49,624 nt of DNA from Spirochaetales bacterium (GCA_016926955.1 JAFGNN010000075.1:1-49624); one strand, 5' to 3'. Shown: positions 9,632-17,962, counted from the first letter of the stretch. Numbers and translations: made by a program. The notes: a model not told the origin generated them from the sequence alone.

Positions 9632-10336
9632 TCAGATTCCCAGATAGGCCGAGACGACGTGCGGGTTCTTCGCCAGACCCGCCGCGGTATCCTCGAGCGC
9701 GACCGCGCCGTTCTCCAGCACGTAGCCGCGGTCGATGGCCTTGAGGCTCTCGCGCACGTTCTGTTCCGTGACCAGGATGGCCACGTCCTTCTTGAGCAGG
9801 GCAAGACGCTCGAAGACCTCCGCAACGATCGAAGGCTGGAGGCCCAGCGAGGGTTCGTCGAGGATGAGGAGCAGCGGGTTGGCCATCAGCGCGCGGCCGA
9901 TGGCCACCATGCGCTGCTGGCCGCCGGACATGGTGCCGACATACTGCCTGAGCCGCTCCTTGAGGATGGGGAAGAGCTCCACCACCATGTCGAGCTGGCG
10001 CTTCGCGATGCCGGCGGCGCGCGGCACCCAGGCGGCGCCGAGCTCGAGATTGTCCGCCACGCTCATGCCCGGGAAGAGCTCGCGTTCCTGCGGCACCAGG
10101 GCGATGCCGGAACGCGCCACCAGGTGCGTGGCCTTTCCGCCGATCTCCAACCCGTCGAATTTCACCGAGCCGGACCATGGCTTCTGCATGCCCATGATCG
10201 TGTTGATGAGCGTGGTCTTGCCGGCGCCGTTCGGCCCGAAGAGCCCGACGGATTCCTTGCCGACCTTCAGGTCGACGCCGAAGAGCACCTTGAGCTTTCC
10301 GTAGCCGGTCTCGAGCCTGTCGATGTCGAGTATCAT
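9632..10336 (-). CDS. livF: branched-chain amino-acid-type ABC transporter ATP-binding protein
   Basis: 234 aa ATPase with Walker A GPNGAGKTT, Q-loop region, ABC signature MSGGQQRM, Walker B LLLILDEPSLGL and the H-loop area replaced by VTEQN as is usual for LivF. It overlaps livG by ATGA. It powers the LivH/LivM permease together with LivG. The genetic setting (KAS-like enzyme upstream, two hydrolases downstream, CoA-transferase and thiolase nearby) suggests that the substrate may be an aromatic or short organic acid or amide rather than an amino acid. Confidence 0.93.
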   Translation of the reverse strand: MILDIDRLETGYGKLKVLFGVDLKVGKESVGLFGPNGAGKTTLINTIMGMQKPWSGSVKFDGLEIGGKATHLVARSGIALVPQERELFPGMSVADNLELGAAWVPRAAGIAKRQLDMVVELFPILKERLRQYVGTMSGGQQRMVAIGRALMANPLLLILDEPSLGLQPSIVAEVFERLALLKKDVAILVTEQNVRESLKAIDRGYVLENGAVALEDTAAGLAKNPHVVSAYLGI

Positions 10337-11052
10337 GCGGCGCCTCCGAGGTACGCTTCGATGACGCGCGGGTTCTTCGACACTTGCTCGTAGGGGCCTT
10401 CGGCGATCAATTCGCCGGCTTCGAGCACGATGACCCGGTGCGTGAGTTCCTTGATGACGCCCATGACGTGCTCCACGACGCCGACCGCAAGCTTCCGCTC
10501 GCGCGCTATCGTCTGCACCTGCGCGATCAGTTCGCGGGTCTCGTCGGCGTTGAGGCCGGCCATCACCTCGTCGAGAAAGAGCACCTCCGGCTCGTTGGCC
10601 AGGGCGCGCGCGATCTCCATCTTCTTTATCTCGAGTATGGTCAACCGCGAAGTGTCGCGGTCGAGCCCGGACAGCCCGAGCGATTCGCAGAGCCCGGCGG
10701 CCTTGGCCCGCGCTGTCTTGAGGCCATGCCTCCGGGCGAAGATCGAACCGACCATGACGTTCTCGATCAAGGAAAGGTTCTCGAGCGGGTGGATCAGCTG
10801 GTAGGTGCGGGCGATGCCCAGGCGGGCGCGCTCGTGGGCCGGCATGTAGGTGACGTCGCGTCCCTTGTACTCGACCCTGCCGGAGCTCGGCATGATGATG
10901 CCCGACACCAGGTTGATGAAAGTCGTCTTGCCCGCGCCGTTCGGTCCTATGATGCCGAGTATCTCCCCTTCATCCATGGAGAACGACACGTCGTTGACCG
11001 CGACGAGACCGAGGAAGGCGCGGGTCAGGTGTTCGGTTTTGAGCTTGGTCAT
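10333..11052 (-). CDS. livG: branched-chain amino-acid-type ABC transporter ATP-binding protein
   Basis: 239 aa ATPase. Walker A is GPNGAGKTTFIN and Walker B is VLFLDEVMAGL. The expected LSxGQ signature is replaced by LTILEIKKMEIARAL, a variation common in LivG proteins. VEHVM supplies the H-loop. The start at 11052 overlaps the livM stop (ATGA), and the livG stop overlaps livF (ATGA). The longer ORF reaching 11484 is out-of-frame sequence over livM. Confidence 0.93.
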   Translation of the reverse strand: MTKLKTEHLTRAFLGLVAVNDVSFSMDEGEILGIIGPNGAGKTTFINLVSGIIMPSSGRVEYKGRDVTYMPAHERARLGIARTYQLIHPLENLSLIENVMVGSIFARRHGLKTARAKAAGLCESLGLSGLDRDTSRLTILEIKKMEIARALANEPEVLFLDEVMAGLNADETRELIAQVQTIARERKLAVGVVEHVMGVIKELTHRVIVLEAGELIAEGPYEQVSKNPRVIEAYLGGAA

Positions 11053-11984
11053 TCGGCCCTCCCCTCGGCGCGGCGCAGGCCCTTCCGGGCCAGGCCGTAG
11101 AGTCCCTGCGGCATGAAGAGAATGACGACGACGATGATGACGCCGTACACCACCAGGTGTCCGTAGGGCAGGCGCAGCTTGAGCCACTCGGAGGAAAGCC
11201 CGAGCAGGATGGCTCCGAACACCGGCCCGATTGTGCTGTGGATGCCTCCGAGCAGCGCGATGGCCAGGGGAAGCAAGGTGAAGTTCGCGTCGAAGACGCT
11301 GTCCGGCGTCGCGAAGCCGTAGGACTGCACGTAGATGCCGCCGAGCAGGCCCTGGATCGCCGAGGTGATGACGAAGGTGGCGAGCAGCCAGCGGAAAATG
11401 TCGACGCCGCTCGATCGCGCCGCCGTCTCGTTGTTGCGGATGGCGGTGAGCGCGAAATGGAACTTGGACTTCTCGAACCACCACGAGGCGCCGAGAGCCA
11501 CGGCGAGTCCGCCGAGCGTGAGCCAGTAGAGGGCCGCGGCCGATCCGCCGAGCATGACGCCGTCCAGCACCACGCCCTCGGGACCGCCCGTGAAGTCGTG
11601 GAGGTTGTGGATGACGATGCGGAAAATCTCAGCGAGCGCGAGCGTCACGATGGAAAAGTACATGGCGCGCAGGCGCAGGATCAGGAAGCCGATGAGCAGG
11701 GCGGCGGCGCCCGCGAATACCGGCGCGAACGCGAGGCTGAGCCAGTCGCCCATTCCCGCGCGGAGCACTCCGAGCGCGGTGGCGTAGGCGCCGAGGCCGA
11801 AGAGGCCGGCGATGCCGAAGCTGATCTGCCCCGAGCGCAGGAGCATGTCCCAGGTGAGGGCCAGGGCCATGTACATGATCACGTTGCGGGCGACCTGGAG
11901 CGGATAGGCGCCGGCGAAGGCGGGCAAGGACACCGCGAGGGCGCCTGCCGCGAAAGCGAGCGCGCGAAGGAGGTTCCTGTTCAC
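11049..11984 (-). CDS. livM: branched-chain amino-acid-type ABC transporter permease LivM
   Basis: 311 aa, 8-10 membrane segments, with the LivM landmarks GQISFGIAGLFGLGAYA, TGGPEG, and a conserved cytoplasmic loop (AIRNNETAARSSGVD) that contacts the ATPase. I choose a GTG start at 11984, overlapping the livH stop as GTGA, because GGAGG lies 5 nt upstream. An ATG four codons earlier (11996) would put the Shine-Dalgarno inside the gene. The ORF extending to 12683 is shadow sequence over livH. Confidence 0.92.
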   Translation of the reverse strand: MNRNLLRALAFAAGALAVSLPAFAGAYPLQVARNVIMYMALALTWDMLLRSGQISFGIAGLFGLGAYATALGVLRAGMGDWLSLAFAPVFAGAAALLIGFLILRLRAMYFSIVTLALAEIFRIVIHNLHDFTGGPEGVVLDGVMLGGSAAALYWLTLGGLAVALGASWWFEKSKFHFALTAIRNNETAARSSGVDIFRWLLATFVITSAIQGLLGGIYVQSYGFATPDSVFDANFTLLPLAIALLGGIHSTIGPVFGAILLGLSSEWLKLRLPYGHLVVYGVIIVVVILFMPQGLYGLARKGLRRAEGRAE

Positions 11985-12904
11985 GACTTCCTCCATTTGA
12001 GCGTGCGCCCCAGGATCACCGCGATGATCAGCACGAAGAAAACGATGTCCGCCCAGCCCCGCGTGGCGCGGAACGCGCGGAGCAGGCTTTCGGCGATGCC
12101 GAGCAGGATCGCTGAGCCGAGGATGCCGGGAATGTTGCCGATGCCCGCCATCGCGACGAGGCTGAAGCTCTTCATGGTGAAGGGGCTCCCGACCGCGGGG
12201 AATATGGCCGAGCGCGTCAGGAACAGCGCGCCCATGCCGCCCACCAGCGCGGCGGCAATGGCGAACACGATGCCGTAGGTGCGGTCCACGTCGATGCCGA
12301 CGATCGCCGCGCCTTTCGGGTTCTGTCCGACGGCGAGGGCCGCCTTGCCGAGCGTGGTGCGGGTCAGGAAGAGCTTGAGGCCGTACGCCATGGCCGCCGC
12401 TACCGCGACGAAGACGAACTGCCAGACGCCGAACGAGGTCTCGCCGATCGTGACCGACGCGGACACGTAGTCGAGCGATATTTTCCTGGTCTGCGAGGTG
12501 AAAAACAGGTTGACCAGCTGGCTGAACATGATGCCGAGGCCGAAGGTCAGGATGAGCTGGTTGAGTTCCGGCGCCTTGAGTGCGCGCCTGATGGTGAGCT
12601 TGTATACGACCCAGCCGAACGCGGCGGTGACCGCGGCCGCGGGAAGCACGGCGATGAGGGGATCCATGCCGGTGGCCCGACACGCGAAATAAGTGGCGTA
12701 CGCCGCGATCATCATGAACTCGCCGTGCGCCAGGTTCACGATGTGGACGATGCCGAGGACGAGGCCCATGGGGATCGCGATCGCCGCGTAGAGGCCGGCT
12801 TGCTGGACGCCGTAAATCAGGACCGTCGGTTTCCAGATCGCCACCAGGATCGCGGCCGCGAGGCCGAGGACGACGAGGATCGTCGTGCGACGTTTCGTTG
12901 CCAT
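11981..12904 (-). CDS. livH: branched-chain amino-acid-type ABC transporter permease LivH
   Basis: 307 aa hydrophobic permease with about eight membrane spans. LivH landmarks are IHIVNLAHGEFMMIAAY near residue 53, the FGLGIMFSQLVNLFF segment and the ATPase-contact loop TTLGKAALAVGQNPKGAAIVGID. An AAAGG ribosome site precedes the ATG. It is separated from livK by 120 nt containing very strong hairpins, which may reduce read-through so that the binding protein is made in excess over the membrane components. Confidence 0.93.
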   Translation of the reverse strand: MATKRRTTILVVLGLAAAILVAIWKPTVLIYGVQQAGLYAAIAIPMGLVLGIVHIVNLAHGEFMMIAAYATYFACRATGMDPLIAVLPAAAVTAAFGWVVYKLTIRRALKAPELNQLILTFGLGIMFSQLVNLFFTSQTRKISLDYVSASVTIGETSFGVWQFVFVAVAAAMAYGLKLFLTRTTLGKAALAVGQNPKGAAIVGIDVDRTYGIVFAIAAALVGGMGALFLTRSAIFPAVGSPFTMKSFSLVAMAGIGNIPGILGSAILLGIAESLLRAFRATRGWADIVFFVLIIAVILGRTLKWRKS

Positions 12905-12931
12905 CTTGCTGCCTTTATGGTCGGTGATGAC

Positions 12932-12977
12932 GCCGCCGCCGGGTCTAAACCCCGGCGGCGGCCCGCGTAGTCGCGGG
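12932..12977 (-). other. two adjacent GC-rich hairpins between livK and livH
   Basis: A perfect 12-bp stem (12932-12943 with 12951-12962, 7-nt loop) is followed by a 6-bp stem CCCGCG/CGCGGG (12962-12977). There is no T-run. The position after a periplasmic binding-protein gene fits mRNA 3'-end protection or partial termination. Confidence 0.6.
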
Positions 12978-13024
12978 AACGGCGCGCGCCGCGCCGCCGC
13001 CCCGCGACACTCCGGGTCGGCTCC

Positions 13025-14254
13025 CTACCAAGCGGGGAAGGGATGGACCGGAGACTCGGTGGCCGCTTCGAACGGCCAGATGACCTCCTGCCGTCCGTTC
13101 TGCCACTGGAGGATCTTCTGCCGCCGGATGCCCTGGTAGGGAATCACGTTCGACTTGGAGAAGGAGATCGTCTCGCCGAGGGGCGAGTCGTAGCTCGTGG
13201 CCGCGAGGGCGGAGATGAGCGCCGCCTTCTCGGTGGTCTTGGCCGCCGAGATGGCCTCCGCGACGATGTAGATGGCCGAGTAGGAAAGCGGAGCGAAATA
13301 GGTGGCCGGCTCTTCCTTGAACTTCGCGACGAAGCCGTCGTAGAACTTCTTCGACGCGACATTGGTGTCGTTCATCGACGGGGCCCACATGCCGTACAGC
13401 ATGACGTTCTCCGCGAGCTTGGACTTGCCGAAATCGGCCGGCCATCCGGGAGGCGCCCCGAGATAGACGCCGGGGTTGAATTTCATGGCCTTGGCCTGCT
13501 CGAGCATCGGAAGCGCGTCCGCGTCGTAACCGGCCCACAGGAACAGGTCGGGGCCGAACTTCTTGGCCGCCTCGAGCACGGAGGCGTAGTCGCCGCCGCC
13601 GAGGGCCGCGCTCTTGAAGGGCGCGCCGTCGATGACGTAGCCGCCGCCGCCGAAGAGCACCTTGGTGGCGTCCCACGAAGCCTTGCCGAAGGCTCCCTCC
13701 TCGTAGGCGAGGAAGAGCTTCTCGATCTTGATGTCCGGGAACTTCTCCTGGATCGCGGCCCAGCCCTCGGCGTAGCTCGCGCCCTGGTTGTAGTCCCAGG
13801 GGTGCAGGTGGAAGTACCAGGAAGCGTCACCGCCGAGCGCGTTCTCGACGGTGTAGCTCGCCGCGCCCGTCGAGACGACCGGCAGGCCGTACTTCTTGAA
13901 GGCGGGAATCTTGCCGAGTTCGGCGCCGGAGGCCATGCCGCCGACCAGCACCTCGACGCCGTCCACCGTCACGAGTTTCTCGACGGCAGCCGCGGCCTTG
14001 TCGGCCTTGAGCTCGTCGTCGACCACCACAAGCTCGAGCAGCTTCTTGCCGCCGTCGACCATGACGCCGCCCGCCGCGTTGATTTCCTCGATCGCGAGCT
14101 GGGCGGCCATGCTGCCCTGCCTGCCGGTGATGTCGCCGAGCGGCCAGATGCCGCCGATCTTGATGGTGCCCACGGGCTTCTTCTCGCATCCGGTCATCGC
14201 GAGCGTCCCGATCACGAGCAGGGCGATCGCCAGAATAGCGAACCCTTTCTTCAT
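13025..14254 (-). CDS. livK: substrate-binding lipoprotein of the LIV-type transporter
   Basis: 409 aa. The N-terminal signal peptide MKKGFAILAIALLVIGTLAM ends in a lipobox LAMTGC with lipidated Cys23. The mature part is a type I periplasmic binding protein (TIKIGGIWPLGDITGRQG, then INAAGGV near residue 60), as in LivK-like receptors. GAGGAGG precedes the ATG. It would capture the ligand outside the membrane and deliver it to LivHM. The ligand class is unknown; Trp and Phe/Tyr-rich stretches (WYFHLHPWDYNQG, LFLWAGYDAD) could line the cleft. Confidence 0.92.
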   Translation of the reverse strand: MKKGFAILAIALLVIGTLAMTGCEKKPVGTIKIGGIWPLGDITGRQGSMAAQLAIEEINAAGGVMVDGGKKLLELVVVDDELKADKAAAAVEKLVTVDGVEVLVGGMASGAELGKIPAFKKYGLPVVSTGAASYTVENALGGDASWYFHLHPWDYNQGASYAEGWAAIQEKFPDIKIEKLFLAYEEGAFGKASWDATKVLFGGGGYVIDGAPFKSAALGGGDYASVLEAAKKFGPDLFLWAGYDADALPMLEQAKAMKFNPGVYLGAPPGWPADFGKSKLAENVMLYGMWAPSMNDTNVASKKFYDGFVAKFKEEPATYFAPLSYSAIYIVAEAISAAKTTEKAALISALAATSYDSPLGETISFSKSNVIPYQGIRRQKILQWQNGRQEVIWPFEAATESPVHPFPAW

Positions 14255-14289
14255 CGCTGGCCTCCTCTATCATCACGGACGCGTACGCG

Positions 14290-14334
14290 CCCGCGCTTTC
14301 CCTTGCGCGGGATCCGGCGCGCAACGCCGGATCC
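14290..14334 (-). other. paired hairpins between the KAS-like gene and livK
   Basis: There are two back-to-back stems: CCCGCGC/GCGCGGG (14290-14311, 8-nt loop) and GGATCCGGCG/CGCCGGATCC (14310-14334, 10 bp, 5-nt loop). They sit in the 91-bp gap and may separate livK expression from the upstream gene or protect RNA ends. Confidence 0.55.
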
Positions 14335-14345
14335 ATGAAACGGTC

Positions 14346-15365
14346 TTATCCTTCGGAGTACGGCCCCCACTGTATGACCGTGGAGGCCCACACGAAGCCC
14401 AGGCCCGCGCCGACGAAAACGACGGTGTCCCCGTCCTTGACCTTGCCCGCCTTAAGGCCTAGCTCCAGCGAAAGCACCTGGTCGTTCTGGCCGATATGGC
14501 CGTACTCGTCGAGGTAAGTGCTCTGCCCGGGCGACAGGCCGAGCTCGGCGAGCGCGGCGTCATGGGCGCTTTTCTTGAAGTGCAGGATGGCGAGGTAGTC
14601 GATGCCGCCTTGCTCGGACTTTCCGGAGCGCCTGAGGGCCTCGCGGATGACCGCGTAGAAATTCGGCATCGTCTTCTCGCCGAGCTTGGCCTTGAAGGTC
14701 GGCTCGTCGGGAACGATGAAATGCGCCTTGGCCTCGTCGCCGGGCTTCGGGGGCCAGGCCTTCGCGCCGAGGGTGGGCACGACGCAGAGCTCCGAGAAGG
14801 ACCCGTCGCCACGGAAGGCGCTGGCGAGCACGGCGTTCCTTCCCGCGTTCTTCCGCAGGACGAGGGCGGCGCCGCCGGAGCCGATGTCCATCATGAAACG
14901 GGTGCTCGGCTCCGCCAGATCGATGAGGTCGTTGTTGCGGTAACCGGAGACAAGGAGAACGGTCGAAAGGTCGTCGCGGGCCAGCATGAGGCTTTTGGCC
15001 ACGTCGAGGGCCGCCATCATGGAACCGCACATGGCCTCCATATCGAAGCTCCAGGCGTTCGCGGCCCCGATCTTCTCCGAAACGTACAGGCCGGCCAGCC
15101 AGCAGGGGTAGTCCTTGTGCTGGGCGCCGCACCAGATGACCAGGTCGACCCCGCTCCCCTCGACGCCCGCGTCCGCGAGCGCGACGCGGGCGGCCCGGAG
15201 TCCCATCTCGGCGGTCGTGTCCCCGGGACCGGCTACCGGCTTGCGCTTGACCCCGAATTTGAGGGCGATGACGTCCTCGGGCACTCCGGTGGCCGTTGCA
15301 AGGTCCGAGGCTGAAAGGAAGGCCGACGGCAACCAGGTGCCATGGCCGATGATCCCCACGTGCAT
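14346..15365 (-). CDS. ketoacyl synthase III-like (thiolase superfamily) protein with altered triad
   Basis: 339 aa, thiolase-fold. The nucleophile Cys113 is present (EAMCGSMMAAL). The HQAN motif of FabH aligns with LHFKK, keeping His262 but losing the Asn. The GNTS motif aligns with YGHIGQ, replacing the third catalytic residue, Asn, by His290. A Cys-His-His set could still support acyl transfer or condensation of acyl-CoAs, but it is not a standard fatty-acid FabH. GGAG precedes the chosen ATG; eight further in-frame codons upstream lack one. It heads the same-strand run leading into livK and sits back-to-back with the regulator and second KAS-like gene. Confidence 0.75.
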   Translation of the reverse strand: MHVGIIGHGTWLPSAFLSASDLATATGVPEDVIALKFGVKRKPVAGPGDTTAEMGLRAARVALADAGVEGSGVDLVIWCGAQHKDYPCWLAGLYVSEKIGAANAWSFDMEAMCGSMMAALDVAKSLMLARDDLSTVLLVSGYRNNDLIDLAEPSTRFMMDIGSGGAALVLRKNAGRNAVLASAFRGDGSFSELCVVPTLGAKAWPPKPGDEAKAHFIVPDEPTFKAKLGEKTMPNFYAVIREALRRSGKSEQGGIDYLAILHFKKSAHDAALAELGLSPGQSTYLDEYGHIGQNDQVLSLELGLKAGKVKDGDTVVFVGAGLGFVWASTVIQWGPYSEG

Positions 15366-15432
15366 AGTCGCTCCAAAGGCATGAATCATCTCTCAACGGT
15401 AGCATTGTCCGCTTTCCCTGATCCGTCAAGCA

Positions 15433-15583
15433 GAAAAACATAAAGACACCACAGAGGCACGGAGACAGGGAGGGGGAATGGAGAGGAATCGGACACTAGC
15501 AACGATGATCCTATGCATCGGCCTTTGCTTTCCATTCTTCCTTCTTCCCTCCCCTCCTCCGTGTCTCCGTGGTTTCATCTTGT
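15433..15583. repeat. purine-rich dispersed repeat as an inverted pair (MITE-like)
   Basis: The left arm contains ACACCACAGAGGCACGGAGA followed by G/A-rich DNA. The right arm ends in CCTCCGTGTCTCCGTGGTTT, which is its approximate reverse complement, again flanked by C/T-rich DNA. The arms enclose about 50 bp. The 15366-15683 gap (318 bp) holds this element and the promoter of the regulator gene; I see no gene in it. Antisense ORFs there translate to PPCLRGS-like strings typical of this repeat. Confidence 0.75.
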
Positions 15584-15598
15584 CGGTACAGTTCTCCA

Positions 15599-15627
15599 TT
15601 GCGCGATCGGGAATCCGGTGCGATACT
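15599..15627 (+). promoter_or_regulatory. probable sigma-70 promoter of the tandem TetR gene
   Basis: TTGCGC (15599-15604), a 17-bp spacer and GATACT (15622-15627) lie 57 nt before the ATG. The -35 begins just outside the right arm of the repeat. Confidence 0.5.
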
Positions 15628-15683
15628 GGGGTGAACAGTGAATCGTCTCTCATGCCAAAGTACACGGAATTCAAGGAGAACGA

Positions 15684-16865
15684 ATGCCGGAAGCAGGAGC
15701 TCCCAAGGCTTCGCCCGTCGACACCCCTCCGACCGGAGAGAAGCTCGAGCGCGCGGCCCAGAAGCTGTTCGCGAGCCGTTGGTACGCGACCGTCTCCGTC
15801 GCGGAAATCTGCCGCGAGGCGGGCGTCTCGAACGGCATCTTCTATAGATACTTCCGCAACAAGGAGGAGCTGTTCCGCAAGCTCCTCGGGCGCATACTCG
15901 CCTCGATCGAAGAGGCGCTCCGCGGCGTCGCGGGCGACGGGCTCCATGGTCGCCTCGAGAATTTCGTCGGCAGGCTCACCGGATACACGAGATCAAATCC
16001 CGACCTGATCGCGATCTTCCGCGAAGGCCAGTACCGCTTCTTCGACTACGAGCGCTCGCTGATCGAAATCTACCGCAACGCCCTCTCGACGGCGCTCGGA
16101 AGGCGTTGCGGGATGGCCGACTACCTGTTCGCGCTCGGAGGGGTGCGCTTCGCGAGCATACGACGCGCCCTGCAGGGCATCGACCTCGACACCTCCGAAC
16201 TCGTCCGCATTCTCGAACACGGCGCCTTCCCGGGCATGGGCTTCGACCCCGCCCGGGTCTTCGAAATCGAGGTAAAGCCTCCATCGATCGTCGCGGCGCC
16301 AGCCACGAGGGAGCGCCTTCTGCAAGCCGGCAAACGGCTGTTCGGCGAGAAGGGCTACCATGAAACCGCCATCCACGAAATAACGGACGCCGCCAAGCTG
16401 GCGGTCGGCTCTTTCTACCTGCACTTCCCCTCGAAGGAAGCCTTCTACGCGGAACTGATCCGCCTTGTGGGCCATGAGGTCCGTCGCTTCATCTCGACGA
16501 ACCTGTCCTCAGGGCTCAACGAACTCGAGCGGGAGCTGCAGGGTGTGTGGCTCTTCTCCATATTCCTGTCGATCGACCGCTGGTGCTACAGCGTGGTCCG
16601 CGAGGCGGAGTTCGTCCTTCCGGCCGAGGTCAAAGCCTATTACGACGCGTTCGAAGCGGGTTACCGCCGTCACCCGGAATCCGGAACCCCCGGGGCGCGC
16701 GACCCCGTATCGGCAGCGCGAGTCAATTTCCTGCTCGGCATCTCCCACTATTTCGGACTGGAAATCGTTTTCGACCACTCGCCGGGGAACGCCCGGGCGC
16801 TCATAGAGGAAATCGGTCTCAGGCTGGCGGCCGGCTTCGATCCCCTTCGAGCCGGCGACGACTGA
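15684..16865 (+). CDS. transcriptional regulator with two TetR-type DNA-binding domains
   Basis: 393 aa, roughly double a normal TetR regulator. The first HTH spans ~18-64 (AEICREAGVSNGIFYRYFRN) and is followed by a helical region. A second complete HTH spans ~209-255 (EITDAAKLAVGSFYLHFPS), followed by a second ligand-binding-like helical domain. Both helices 3 show the YxxFxxKE pattern, so both look competent. AAGGAG lies 5 nt before the ATG. It is probably the repressor of the downstream KAS-like, CoA-transferase and thiolase genes, and perhaps of the divergent liv run. A palindromic TGACC/GGTCA array in the thiolase promoter is the likely operator. Confidence 0.88.
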   Translation: MPEAGAPKASPVDTPPTGEKLERAAQKLFASRWYATVSVAEICREAGVSNGIFYRYFRNKEELFRKLLGRILASIEEALRGVAGDGLHGRLENFVGRLTGYTRSNPDLIAIFREGQYRFFDYERSLIEIYRNALSTALGRRCGMADYLFALGGVRFASIRRALQGIDLDTSELVRILEHGAFPGMGFDPARVFEIEVKPPSIVAAPATRERLLQAGKRLFGEKGYHETAIHEITDAAKLAVGSFYLHFPSKEAFYAELIRLVGHEVRRFISTNLSSGLNELERELQGVWLFSIFLSIDRWCYSVVREAEFVLPAEVKAYYDAFEAGYRRHPESGTPGARDPVSAARVNFLLGISHYFGLEIVFDHSPGNARALIEEIGLRLAAGFDPLRAGDD

Positions 16866-16903
16866 ACCGTGGCGGTCCCTCGCGGGGTCCAGGTCCACAA
16901 GAA

Positions 16904-16936
16904 AGCGGAGCGCCCCCGCGGCACGGGCGCTCCGCT
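16904..16936 (+). other. 12-bp stem hairpin just before the KAS-like gene
   Basis: The arms are AGCGGAGCGCCC and GGGCGCTCCGCT with a 9-nt loop, ending 4 nt before the AGGAG ribosome site of the gene at 16952. There is no T-run. It may separate regulator and enzyme expression or modulate initiation. Confidence 0.6.
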
Positions 16937-16951
16937 CGCAAGGAGACGAAG

Positions 16952-17962
16952 ATGGCAAAGGCGCGCATAGCGGGCACCGGGATCTACGTTCCGGGCGAGC
17001 CGATAGGGAACGAGGAGCTCAAGATCCTCGCGGGCATCGAGTTCGACGCGCCCAGGCTCGAAGAGAAGGTCGGCATCCGGACGCGGCACGCCGCGCGCCT
17101 CCGCGGCATCGACGAGAGCACCGCCGATTTCGCCGAGAAGGCCGCGCGAGCGGCTATCGCTGACGCGGGCATCGATCCCCTCGACATCGGCCTGTTCATT
17201 GTAGGAACCGACACGCCCGAATACGTGTCGCCCGCCACGGCCATCCTGGTGCAGGGACGCGTGCAGGGCGGACAGCGCGACTCGGGCGCTTTCGACGTGG
17301 CCGCGTCCTGCGCGAGCTTCACGACCGCGCTGGACGCGGCCGCGCGCATGATCTCCGGCGACGCCAGCCTCCGTTACGCCGTGGTGGTCGGCGTCTACGA
17401 CATGCCCGCGCATGTCAGGCCCGGCGACGCCTTCGGCTGGTCCATCTTCGCGGACGGCGCGGGCGCCGTGGTGCTCGAGCGCGTAGAGGACGACTCCGCG
17501 TCGGGATACGTCACGGGCCACATGGTGGCCGACGGGACCCAGTGGAACTATGTCGGCGTCTACGCAGGCGGGACGCGGAAGCCCGTTACGAAGGAACTGC
17601 TCGACTCGGGGCAGTACGGGCTCGAGCTGTTGCAGCGGCTGCCCGGCGACCGCAACGTCAAGCTCTGGCCGCCCATCGTGCGCGCGCTGTGCGCGAAAGG
17701 CGGGGTGCCGCTCGACAGGATCGCCGCATTCGTGTTCACCCAGATCAACAAGTCGGTGATCGAACAGGTGATGGACGAGCTCGGCAGCCCGCGCGAGCTC
17801 GCGCCCATGGTCATGGACAGGTACGGCTACACGGGCTCAGGCTGCGTGCCGATGGCCTTCCACCACGCGGTCAAGGACGGTCGGATAAAGCGCGGCGACG
17901 CGGTGGTGTTCTGCGCGTCCGGGGCCGGCCTCGCGGTGGCGGCGAACCTGCTTGTTTACTGA
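16952..17962 (+). CDS. ketoacyl synthase III-like protein with Cys but neither catalytic His nor Asn
   Basis: 336 aa KAS III/FabH-fold protein. Cys120 (AASCASF) aligns with the FabH nucleophile. The HQAN motif reads FTQINKS, with Thr264 in place of His. The DRHGNTS motif reads DRYGYTGSG, with Tyr294 in place of Asn. Loss of both residues that drive decarboxylative condensation, with retention of Cys, suggests an acyltransferase, thioesterase-like or non-decarboxylating role. AGGAG precedes the ATG. The operon context (CoA-transferase, thiolase, tandem TetR) places it in acyl-CoA metabolism, not in fatty-acid initiation; no acyl-carrier or other fab gene is adjacent. Confidence 0.8.
   Translation: MAKARIAGTGIYVPGEPIGNEELKILAGIEFDAPRLEEKVGIRTRHAARLRGIDESTADFAEKAARAAIADAGIDPLDIGLFIVGTDTPEYVSPATAILVQGRVQGGQRDSGAFDVAASCASFTTALDAAARMISGDASLRYAVVVGVYDMPAHVRPGDAFGWSIFADGAGAVVLERVEDDSASGYVTGHMVADGTQWNYVGVYAGGTRKPVTKELLDSGQYGLELLQRLPGDRNVKLWPPIVRALCAKGGVPLDRIAAFVFTQINKSVIEQVMDELGSPRELAPMVMDRYGYTGSGCVPMAFHHAVKDGRIKRGDAVVFCASGAGLAVAANLLVY

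Noticed and set aside
15426-15947. Minus-strand ORF with PPCLRASVV-like peptide
   Set aside because: It is the translation of the purine-rich dispersed repeat and antisense to the TetR gene start; a known type of spurious ORF.
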